Below, piece after piece: positions 47,558-57,777 of a DNA stretch of 64,000 nucleotides (position 1 is its first letter; each line of letters starts with the position of its first letter). A program made the position numbers and the translations under genes. The DNA is taken from contig MU405257.1 in assembly GCA_022836615.1 (NCBI GenBank), positions 186,001 through 250,000 of the forward strand, in the 5' to 3' direction. This DNA is from Annulohypoxylon bovei var. microspora (Eukaryota > Ascomycota > Sordariomycetes > Xylariales > Hypoxylaceae). The notes under the pieces were generated by a model. That model was not told the DNA's origin, ran no database searches, and saw only the letters and a program-made list of their open reading frames with translations.

Positions 47558-49411
47558 TTACTTTTTGGATGGCATTGTTGGCTCTTGAGTTATATCTCTA
47601 TACCCTGGGTTCTCAAAGTCCTCTTTAGACAAGAAATCGTTTCGCCATTCGGGATTCTGAGGTACTCTCCAAACCGAGCCTACCCTTGGTTCCAAGATAT
47701 AATTCCTCGTTGCCACGGGGTCATACCACCCCCGATAGTTTAGACGATGGTCTGTGATCGATAACTCGCTCCTCCCTCGCATCTCCGGCCAATCTCGATC
47801 GACGAAAGACTTTGATCGTTTCTCCCCGACAAAGTGTTTGAATATCACCTCGTCAGGCGTCTTTGCCTGGCTTCGCAATGCCTCATATTCTGCTGGCATG
47901 TTGACGCCCACGTTCGACTCCGGGTTATGCCGTGCAAGCGCCGGCATGCGTCTCGACCCTAGCACATCTCTCCGATCCTCCCCGAGCCAGAATTCCATCG
48001 CTGTCGGTGCGGAGGACATGTAGCAATACTCGAACGGCATCATACCGCTCAGACGGTCGGTCCAACGCGCAGCGTTCACCTTAGACTGTTCGATTATGAC
48101 CGGACAGAGACCTCCGAGCAATCGTTCATCGTCGGGATATACCGCGTCATAGTCGTTGCCAACAATTGTCTCGCCTCCCTCTGTACAGACCGACACATGT
48201 AGTTCGAAAAACCTACGTACAACGACCTGGGTTGCCGTCGCGACCTTCGTAACGCCCTGTGCAGCCAACCACCTCAGGCTGACGTTTAGATGCCGGAGGT
48301 CAGCCAGAGGCAAGACTGGAAAGGTTGCTCCGCTATCCATGATCGTTTTGAGGCAGGTTGTGGATTCAGGATTCTTCGGCGGCCTCTTCTTCTCAGGCAT
48401 CTTTAGGTAAGTTTTCTCGTCCTCTCTGCTCACTTTTCTCCTGTCAATGGAAAATCTCTGATATATGGGATAATTTCCGATCTCGTATGTCCCTTTTGCG
48501 GTCAATCGATTAAGACATAGGCCCTTCTTTGCGAGCACGCCGTCGGTCCCCTCAGATAAGGGCGGTTCGTGCCATAGCCAGCCTGGGCCAAACTTTGCGC
48601 AGTAACGGTCGAGCCTCTCCTTTCTATCTACACAGAAGGATTGGTACGTAGGACACACGTCAGCAATGTGTCCGGCGTATATTAGAGTATAGTTTTCCGA
48701 GTACGGTATGTCCCCGGAATGGTACCCCTGGATAGCAGCTTGGATGTTGGCCTTCTCGGCCTCGCATTGGCAAGTGTCGAGAGCCCAATCCAGCGCTTCT
48801 AGACGTTGGCCGATCCGGTTCTTCTCTTCTCGCTGGTTTCTAGAAAGGTTCGGTTAGTGCCTCATGGAACTTGTGACGGGTTTGTTCATAGCGATGCCGA
48901 CTTACTCGGGCATATTGTTTTCTTCGTTGTCCTCCATTTCCGATCTCTCTTTTATCAGCCTATCAAGGACTTTCTGGTTATGAGCAACCTCATGCGGCGA
49001 ATGTTCCTGGTGGTACTTAACAATATATCGGTGCTGTTCGATCTCGCGATTCTTTGTTTCGATGTGGCTCAAGTTATACCCTAGATCAACACCAATAACT
49101 AGTGTTTCCCACGGCTTTCGCTCCTGGGTGGTATTGATCTCTGTTGGCGCCGGCTCATTTGAGCCTGCTGTTCCTTGTTCTTCTGCTACGACTAGCAGAT
49201 CCAGGCCAGTTGATTCGGCATCTTTATCTTTCCTCTCAAGCTGGTCACGCTGTTCCCGTAACCGATCTCTGCGCTGTTGGCGAGCCCTGCGCTCATCTTC
49301 TGGCATACGTTGTCCCATCCGCCTACGACGCCGAGATGGACCGCTCTCGGATTGGCGGTCCGGAGAAGAGCCGCGACGGCCTTCCGGTGACTGATCATCA
49401 CCAGGCGCCAT
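47558..49411 (-). CDS. Uncharacterised protein with retropepsin-like aspartic protease motif
   Basis: Two exons (49411-48906, 48839-47558; 66-bp intron, GTAAGT donor, TTTCTAG acceptor) encode 595 aa. The N-terminal ~165 residues are charged and helical: an Arg-rich cluster (SRRRRRMGQRMPEDERRARQ), then a long heptad-like region (HIETKNREIEQHRYIVKYHQ). The middle has conserved-looking aromatics (GPGWLWHEPPL, GNYPIYQRFSIDRRK). At Asp337 it reads IMDSGATFPVLPL, the D-(S/T)-G-A active-site motif of retropepsin-like proteases. About 85 residues later RLLGGLCPVII supplies the hydrophobic-hydrophobic-Gly motif that normally packs beneath it. The C-terminal part has SGMMPFEYCYMSSAPT and LGEDRRDVLGSRRMP. 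The lack of neighbouring reverse transcriptase or integrase argues against a simple transposon fragment. I infer a host gene with a domesticated or DDI-like protease domain; activity is unproven. Confidence 0.75.
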
Positions 49412-50032
49412 GATTTATTTCCCCTATAATTCTAGAGATTAACTCAAAATGCCGTCATCTTGTAAGTTTCCTACTGCGTTCTATAGTAAAATTGCAAGAC
49501 AGTTGCTGCGTTTATCTGTCAGTTCCGGCTAACGCATTGCCAAAAATGTCAACCCCAACCTAAGACCGCAAACGGCAAGCGGCAGATTGATTCAGACTTC
49601 ACACATGTGTCTTACCTTATTCGCTAAAAGCTCACAATGGCATTCTTTGTTGAAATCGGATTTTGGTGAAAGAAAGCCTAAAACCGCCTCTGGAATGCTG
49701 AGCTTCCACCCCCTGGTAGCTAATGGATTCCTTGCGGCGAGAGACAAGTACCGCAGCTTCTCCTGGAAGGTTCGTCGCGAGCGGAAATCTCACACGTCTC
49801 CCTATCCCTTTCTTCTTGCTTATCTACCATGGTCTTACGATAGTCCCATGACAATCACGAACAAAAAAAACCTGCCGAAAAGTGCTGACTGGCGATGAAT
49901 TTCGTCTAATAAGCTGGGGTTCATCGGATACACCGCTTATTGTTTGATAAACCGCTTCAGTACTTTGCCTAGGCTGCGATATCACATCGAGGAGTTACTA
50001 GCAGTTTAGTTTGGGACAGTTTATCGGAGAAG
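49412..50032. promoter_or_regulatory. Shared divergent promoter of the accessory gene pair
   Basis: 621 bp between the start codons of the retropepsin-like gene (minus) and the 1,605-aa gene (plus). Co-regulation is inferred from the head-to-head arrangement. A 103-codon plus-strand frame (49587-49898) inside it has no support. Confidence 0.5.
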
Positions 50033-53000
50033 ATGTCGGGGACAGCTCCACCTTCAGACCCCCAAGATACGGTGATGCCGGACGTGCCTGCAGGTCCTGG
50101 CGGAAGAGATCCCGTTCTTACACTCCCACGTATCGTGAACTACCTCAATGACGAAGATGAATACAGAGCCCCAGGATGGCATCAGAGGCTCGACTTGATC
50201 AGAGAATACCTCGAGGAAGCCGACGAGGCTCGTAAGCGAGGTGACCTCGGCTACAGCAATCCTCACACGCGCGCATTGCTAGATGATGCACTCATTCTAG
50301 TAGATGTGCACCAGAATCACTATGATCGGAACCACAAACCAACTCCTTGGTCGATGGAACCAGCAGCTAGTCGGCCTTTCTCTACGCGACTACCGACCTT
50401 TCGGGATCAATTTCTCAAGGCAAGCCCTGACAGATCACGATATAAGCGCAGGCGCATCGATTACCCGCCTCTCACGCGTCGTCACCCTAAGCCATTCCCC
50501 CCGCTAACTAGAGGAGGGAACGCGGTATTAGACCGCTACGTAGCGGATGAGGAGCGTTTTTTCGAGAACGCCCTTGATACCCAGAATCCCGAGAGTTCAG
50601 CTGGTGTCAACGGGTTCAAGCTCGATAACGATGAGTATGAGCGCTGTATCAAGGGCGGGATCGAGACAACCTGGGAACAGACGCCATGGAGACTTCCTCA
50701 GGACATCCCTGATATTAACATGACCAACACCAGTAGTGGTGAGACCAATATGTCAGATAATCTACAAGAATTCTGCATCGCGCGAGGCTGGCAGCGGGCT
50801 GCGATCCAACAATGCCTGAACATCTTCACCAACCGCGAGAACAGAGTTATCAACACCCCATGGCGTCGGGTAGTCCTCCCTTTCAAAGAGCCTATCCAGC
50901 TGCCCAAGGAGATAGTTTACTACCCACGAGCACTTGCTTCGGAGAAAGTCCCTGACTCCCTCAAGGATCCCTACCCTTATATCCATCATTATGGCAAATA
51001 CATCGAGCTCATGAACGTCCTGGGTTCTTGGCAGCGGCGTCGCTATAACTCGGATAACTGGTTCGACTTCCAGCGATCCGCCCTGCACAGGAACTTTTTG
51101 GGACCTTATTTCTATAAGGGTCTTTCTATATACGATGACCACTGGCTTAGAATCGGATCATATCTGAGGCGGCTGCACGTGCTTCTTCAGGACGCGTTCG
51201 GGATGGCTCCTCGACCTTTCATGCTAGCTATCCTGAGAGACATTCGAGCCGGAATAGAATATCGAGATGGCCCAGGGTTGGATCCCAAATATGTCCGCCT
51301 CGATGTCATGAGACGCCCCGGGGCCGATTGGGTGACGGAGGACGACGAGGAACCATATCCTAGCTACACTAGGAGCCAGGGTCTTCTACTTCTCGACGAA
51401 GGTGATGCTGCCTGGTTGAGGTATCTGTGCGAGCCCTCTCGCACATTTCAGATGTGCAATCCCGCGCAGCAACCTAAAGACAATCTCGCCATACTTTTCG
51501 ATAACCGGCTTCAAAACTTCCTCAGTGACCCTAACGCGTCCGGTAGCCCGGGAATAGCTAAAACCGGGGATATTTTCTTACCGGACACAAGTCGGTGGGT
51601 GAGATACCGAGATAGAATCCAACCATCTCTCGAACGGCTATTGGCATACGTAAATGGCAGTGGAAGTGTTGACGCCAACGAGACCTACCAATTCACGCCA
51701 CAGGAGGCCGAGACTTATCTTAAGCATATCGCGACTTTAGGTCGATGTAGGTTAGTTTAATCCGTTATTAACCAGCTACAACTATGCTTGAACACTTGTT
51801 AACATAAAGCAGTTATCGGACGGGCCATAACGGTACAATTATCACTCGACCTGCTTATGATATACACCCTGAGCACCGTGTCTCTTGGCGTTACTCAGAT
51901 AGGGCGACGTTCCGTGCTAAGCAGACCTCATATAAACAAACTATACTTGATCACCTGGTAGAGGAGTATCAGCTAAACCAGCCAAGCAACACGTCGAATA
52001 TGTATACATATATACTCGACCATCTCGGTGATGCAGGATTACCAAAACTACTATCAGAGGCAACAAAATCCACAAATGCTTCACAAGAAATCGTGGAGTT
52101 GCTGACATCCCGAATTTTTGGTGAGACAGGTTGGACCAAGGGCACGTATCCGGAGGGTAGGCGAGAGGAGAAACGCCAGGAACCCTTGTGGGAGGACCTG
52201 GCTCCTTGGGATCGGCTAGGTGTGTTACAGGGAAAACTAGAGTCTGATTTACCAGTCCCAGAGAGGACGGTCCAGTTCTTTCGCAACCTTGCCTATCGCA
52301 TGGGCCGCACAATAAGGCACGCCGAAGAGATCGAGAATCGACTTCGGATTTCAGTGCCTAGTAACAACTCTGGAGAGCAACCCTCCAGGTGGAAAGCAAT
52401 CTCAAGATTAGCCTCCAGACGAGACAGAGACCACTGGCGGCAATCTATCAATTATGGCGTAGGCGAAATAGAATTCAATCCGCCAACGCTCCAAGGTATC
52501 CTCGATAAAGCAGATCCCCGGAAGTCCTTGCAGACCGAGCTTAAGGATCGGTCTGCAGACGAGATCATTCGAGAAGGGATGATCAACGACTGTGTCCAGA
52601 ACCGTAACACGGTGTACCCGAGCCGCCTTATGGTCCTCGAGGACTCCTCGGGCTATTACAATAATGAGGACGACTACCAACCAGACAAGATGCACCAGGG
52701 TTACAAGCGGCCAAGCATCTGGAAATGGGCTTCCGAGGCACAGAGACGATACCAGGCTCCCTTCACTCGACATGCTTTCTTCGCCATGACGCGCTGGCCA
52801 ATCGAACACCAGCCTGAAAATTATCAAGAATTTTATAGGACACGACGAGACGAATTTAAGAGAGTAAACCCTAGCGATCCTAGGCAGAGATTCGGCATTC
52901 TAGCACCTAGAATACCTGTACGAGGAGTGCCTACTCAGGGAAAACCTGCTGGTTTTGCAGGAGGGCATACTCAAGGTGGTTCTGGAAGAAGACCAACAGG

Positions 53001-55047
53001 TTCTGGAGGAGGACCTACGACTCAGGGCCTGAACGTACAGAACCCTGGCTCTCAGAATTACAATCCACAGGACCCCAATTCGCAGAATACAAGTCCACAG
53101 AACCCCACACTGCAGGACTCTAACTCTCAAAACCCGGGCACAAAGGATACGACTTCGGATCAGGGCACAAAGGCATCTTGGGGAACAAAGCCACTGGGTG
53201 GAACAAAGCCACCTGAAGGAACAAAGCCTACAGGAACTACAAAGCCTCCAGAAGACACAACTACCCCAGAACACCCCACCGGAACAGAAACAGGTCTATC
53301 ACAACCACCGTTATCAGGACCGCCGTCATCGGGACTACTACCATTGGGACCACCACCACCATCAAGACTATCATCATCAGGACCACCACCAAATCCATCA
53401 TATTCATCAGGTTCATCAGATCCATCAGATCCATCAGATCCATCAGATCCATCAGATCCATCAGATTCATCAGATTCATCAGATCCACAACCTCCCCCTC
53501 CCCCTCCCCCTCCTCCTCCCTCTAATCAGCCCAAAGACACATCAAATATGACGATAACAACGCAAAAAACAACGCAAAAAACAACGAGGCCGAAGGGGCC
53601 GAGGTTGCAGCCCTTCCAGCGACCAGGGTCGCGCTTTGTGCCGGGACCTGCTGTATTCCCCATGGGCGAGACCCTCCTGCAACAAATCGCTCTTAGCAAC
53701 CAACTTGAAAGAGGTAAGTAAAACAGTGACACTGACACGTAGCCCCTATCCAGTGGTGAACGCTTAGTAGAACCTGACTTTTTTTTTGTTCGAAAATCTC
53801 TCTATTTAAATTAACCCTATATATAACATGCTAACCAACTCCCTGTAGTAATGTATCCTGAGCGGGAACTCACCCTCTTCGGAAAGCTACGCAAGTTCTA
53901 TAACACCGTAACCGAGGTCAAAGACCGTCAGATCCCGTTGCTGCCGCCGCTGACCAAGTACGAGATACCGCGCAGCAATCCCAGGAAGCGCAAGATCCCG
54001 GCCTCATTCGTCGTCCCCGAACCCATGCCAAAGAAACAGAAGCCGCAGGGTACTACTCCTGGAACTCCTGGCAAGACCGGGGCCGGGACTACTCCTGGCA
54101 CTCCTGGCACTCTTGGAAAGACCAGGGCCGGTACTACTCCTGGCAAGACAGGGGCCGGTACTACTGGCCCAGTTGGCCAATATGGATTCGATTTTCCTGG
54201 TCTGAATTATCCTTCTGATCAAATTATAGATCTGGAAAACCCTTATCCTGATTTCGCCGAGCCTGGTACCTCTGCTCCTGGCCAACCGGCTGGTGCTGGA
54301 AGCAATCCTGCAAGACCAAAGGGCGGCAAGTCCGTCTCGTTCTCCGACGACCCTACAGCGCCCGCCGGATCACAGACATCCGCACTGCCAGGCGGCACCA
54401 CGCAGAGGGTAAGAGAGCTCGAGAGGCGAAACCAGCAACTCGCCGAGAGACTGAAGATGGCGGAAGACGCAGCACGCCGGGCCAACCCGCCCACCGGCGG
54501 GACCCAGGGCAACACGTACGACGTAGGGGGTATGCCGACCCCGGTACCGGTACCGGCGTCGCTGCAGAAGCAGCAGAGCGCCCTCGAGCTGCTCACCGGC
54601 GACATGCCGTCGGGCTGGACTGTGCGGGGCACCTTCGACGCGGGCCGGCACGGCGCGTTCCGCGCCATCGTCGGCAGCCTGCAGGCGCAGTGGGCCGGGC
54701 CCGTAGGCGACCGCGGCTGGATGCCGACGGTCAACCAGCTGGCGACCGCCTTCCAGGACACGCGGCGCCCGCCGTGGGGCGAGCCCTCGCCGACGAACAT
54801 CCTGCGCAACCAGGCGATGGACGTCAACTCGGCCCTGCAGTTCTACACCCAGCAGGGCTCCGGCTACCGCGGCATGGGCCGGTCCGTCCAGCTCGGCATC
54901 ATCGGCGAGGACGGCTCCGTCACCCTCCTGCCCACGGGCCGCGACAACGGCTCCGAGTCCTTCCGCATCTGGATCTACCACGGCGGCGACGGCCAGTGGC
55001 AGGCTATCGAGTCCCGGTACACCCTGCCGACATCGGGCCGGTGGTAG
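50033..55047 (+). CDS. Uncharacterised 1,605-aa modular protein, possible degenerate OTU-like C-terminal domain
   Basis: Three exons (50033-51750, 51813-53713, 53849-55047) join in frame with GT-AG introns of 62 and 135 bp. I do not recognise a named family. Residues 1-570 look globular (DNLQEFCIARGWQRAAIQQC, LHRNFLGPYFYKGLSIYDDH) with an Arg-rich KRRRIDYPPL. A second globular part covers about 580-960. A disordered part follows (about 970-1190): QNP/QDPNSQN units, GTKP units, (SDP)n and a polyproline run. Exon 3 adds RKRKIP and KKQKPQ basic patches (NLS-like), GTTPGTPGKTGAG repeats, a short coiled coil (about 1392-1418) and a C-terminal domain (about 1445-1605). The domain's HGAFRAI near 1474 and IWIYHGGDGQWQAIES near 1580 resemble the N-terminal helix and final strand of OTU proteases, but without the catalytic cysteine. 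That assignment is tentative. The 3' half of exon 3 is much more GC-rich than the rest. Confidence 0.72.
53409..53489 (+). repeat. Coding 9-bp minisatellite (Ser-Asp-Pro)
   Basis: Tandem TCAGATCCA units, partly with TCAGATTCA variants, encode SDP/SDS repeats in the 1,605-aa protein and run into a polyproline tract (CCCCCTCCC units, to about 53520). The near-identical units suggest recent expansion, so copy number may vary between strains. Confidence 0.85.
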
Positions 55048-55548
55048 GAAAGATGGATAAATATTGATTAAAAAAAGAAAAAGAAACATGAAATAAAAAA
55101 AGGACCCTTGCTACAGATAGACAGACTCCGTCCATTAGGTACCTAGTTTTCTCATCCCATCCCGAGCAAGCACAAGCATGTTCCCGACCACAGCATCTCT
55201 TTTGTATTGGATTGAGCAGGCAGTTAGCACCTCGCTACTTCACTGCCTCGTTTGTTTATTTGGCCTTGTTTCTGGATTTTCATTTGTAGAAAGGGGGGGG
55301 CGGTCATCAAGACGAGGCTTCTGACTTTTCTTGTGATCGATGGTAGTCTTGGAGGGAGATGAGGCCTCGTCAACATGTACTTTAGACTTTAATAAAAGAG
55401 GTAGTTGTTTTTTCGTTACGTGTTCAAGACTATGTTCTATTGTGATATTACCACCCTGCTCTTCTTTCTTCCATAATTACAATTGTCCATCCATCCATAC
55501 ATGCATCAATCTCCCGTCGGACCCCTATCCATCCTCCTCACAACCCCC
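55048..55548. other. Convergent intergenic region
   Basis: About 500 bp between convergent 3' ends. It includes A-rich sequence just after the plus-strand stop and a TTAGGTACCTAG block at 55135-55146. No gene. Confidence 0.5.
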
Positions 55549-56796
55549 CTACACGATCTTAATAACCAACTTCCCAATGCCCCCCTTCCCCGTAACCACC
55601 ATCTGCGCCTCCCTCCTCAGCGCCTCGATATCCTCCAGCGGCACCACCCGCGGCACAGCCTTGACCTTCCCCGCGGCCACGAGCTCGCCCGCGCGCTCGA
55701 AGTCCTCGCGCACCTCGATGTTGCCGGAGTGGAACCCGTGGCGGACGCGCGTGCCGCGCAGCCGCCACGCGTAGTACCACTGCGCGAGCGCCAAGAACCA
55801 GTACACGAAGAACGGCAGCGACGGCAGCATCGGGGGGCCTTCCTTGCCCCCGCGCATCAGCCCCGGCGACGGCACGCTCGCGATCGACGCCACGACGCCG
55901 GTGTCCTTCTTCGCCAGCGCGAACGTGCTCGTCACCGTCCACTGCGTGTTGTACACGAGGTCGACGGACCCCGCGGGGATCGCGTCCGTCAGGTTGGGAT
56001 ACTGCGTGTAGTCGACGACCTGGTCGACGAGCCCCGGGAGGTGCCGCTCGACGAGCGGGACCTTGGCCGTCGACACCGTCGTGATCAGCCGGCCGACGCC
56101 GTACACGTTCTTCAGCACCTGGATGGCGGCGGAGCCCGTGGCGCTCAGGCCGCCCGAGACGAACACGGTCTTGCCCTCGAGGCCGCCGGTGACGCCGTTC
56201 TGCCGCATGAGCCGCAGCCCCATCTCGACGGTCTGGATCGTCGTCACCACGTTCGTCAGGTTGCAGGCCTCGGCGAAGTCGGCGCCGGCCGGCTTGAGCA
56301 GCGTCAGGTTCTCGCGCGCCACCGCGTACTCCGAGCTGAAGCCGTGCGCGGCTAGCATGTTCATGGGCCGCCCCTTCGCGAACGCAAACACGGCGTCGCC
56401 CGGCTTGAAGTTGGTGACGCCGGAGCCGACTTTGACGACGACGCCGGCGGCTTCGAAGCCGATTTTGTGAGGGAACCTGGGATAGGAAAGTTTAGTTAGT
56501 TTTGAATCCTTTCATCCCTTCTCCCTCCCTCTTCCATTTTCTGTTCTAGCCTTCTAGGTAGGTGATTATGATTGGAAGTAAATGGTAAAAACGAACTTTA
56601 CTTTTCCGAGTATATACTTCCCATCCCCTCTTGCGAGCTGCGTGTCGCCTGTTGATATGCCGGCGGCGTGGACCTTGATCAACAGCTCCTTAGGGTCATT
56701 GATCGTCGGCAGCGGCATGTCGGCGACCTCCCATCCAGTCGGGTAGCAGTACTTGGGCGCCACGAGGGAGCGCATCGTTTTTGGTAGTGTTGTCAT
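55549..56796 (-). CDS. Medium-chain dehydrogenase/reductase (quinone oxidoreductase-like)
   Basis: Exons 56796-56597 and 56476-55549 encode 375 aa. The N-terminal GroES-like domain shows ELLIKVHAAGISTGDTQLA and KFPHKIGFEAAGVVVKVGSG spanning the splice site. The Rossmann domain has the nucleotide loop VFVSGGLSATGSAAIQVLK near residue 170, and the C-terminus ends MVVTGKGGIGKLVIKIV. No catalytic-zinc Cys/His set is evident, so an NADPH-dependent quinone or enone reductase is more likely than an alcohol dehydrogenase. Substrate unknown. The only frame-keeping splice uses donor GTTCGT at 56596-56591; the better-looking GTAAAG six bases upstream breaks the frame. An unusual hydrophobic insertion (LPSLPFFVYWFLALAQWYYA) sits in the cofactor-domain region and could be a membrane-associating segment. 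Confidence 0.85.
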
Positions 56797-57777
56797 AGTT
56801 CTGCGTTTTGTCTTCTCGTGTTCAATTCGGTATATGTAAACCGATTCAAAGATACTCGGGGTGTAACTTGTGGATAGTCCTGGCCTTACAGGTAGAGTTT
56901 CTCGAACAGACGGCTGGGTAAGGAGTCGTGAGTAATGTGAGAAAATAATGAGAATCAAAGGGAGAATGTACAGAATTATATAACTTACCTAGGTAGTCTA
57001 CAGAGGCTCCAATGGACGCGTCGTCACTTAAATATATATAAATAGCCTCACCGGTGCTGAATCCTCATACTCGGCGACCTTCGGCGGCGGCCCCGCCGAA
57101 CCCGCCGAATCCTCCGCCGAACCGAGTCCTTGAATTTGATTTGTAACGGCATGTTCTAGAATATCGTGATTTTAAGAATCGGCATGATTATATACCTATT
57201 CTCAAGAATCTATTGCGAAACTACTTTACTAATAAATTAGAGGCAGAAGAGTTGTTATTATGGTCTAGTGTTCGTTATGAGTATCATCTTCAGGGGTTCA
57301 TACGTAGTGAAATCCTTCCTACCTAATTTCCTAATTACAGAATAGTCATCACTGAATATCCATATTAGTATACCTGAACGGAGGGGAGTCATGTCCATTA
57401 TAATTGCGTTTTCATTGCCATAACATCATGCATATAAGTGCCTATGCTACCTGAATTCGTAACTGCTGGTATCAAACTTGGAAGAACCCCCAGCAGCCGG
57501 CTGTAGACGACCAAGACAGACTCAAGTAGAAAAACGTTGGGTTCCAACACCCCTTGCCAACCAGTTCCCTATTCCATCGACACATATCTTTCATAAGCCT
57601 CAGTAACGCAGTAGCAGGAGTAAACACCTAAAACCTCGCAGAACACCGTTTGTTCCCCTTTCCCGTGAACCGTGCGTCCTACCCCTCCTCACTTCGTTAT
57701 ATCTCTCGTTTCAAAAATATTCATCCTAAAGCACCAAATCTTGGCGCAGATCCTCTGAGAGGCACCTGTTCTGTGAC
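56797..57777. other. Gene-free region, MDR promoter and IQGAP 3' flank
   Basis: About 980 bp. It contains a GCCGCCGA/CCGCCGAA-rich stretch near 57068-57122 and a TTACCTAGGTAG block at 56986-56997. No supportable ORF. Confidence 0.5.

Noticed and set aside
49587..49898. 103-codon open frame between the divergent accessory genes
   Set aside because: Sits in the shared promoter interval and shows no domain or protein-like pattern.
50033..55047. Alternative reading as three separate genes (50033-51766, 52000-53721, 53851-55047)
   Set aside because: Both gaps contain consensus donor and acceptor pairs that join the frames exactly, and the sequence just before 52000 is open and protein-like back to the acceptor at 51812.
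54370..55089. 239-codon minus-strand open frame over exon 3 of the 1,605-aa gene
   Set aside because: GC-driven shadow; the plus-strand frame continues from the splice junction and has coherent secondary-structure-like composition.
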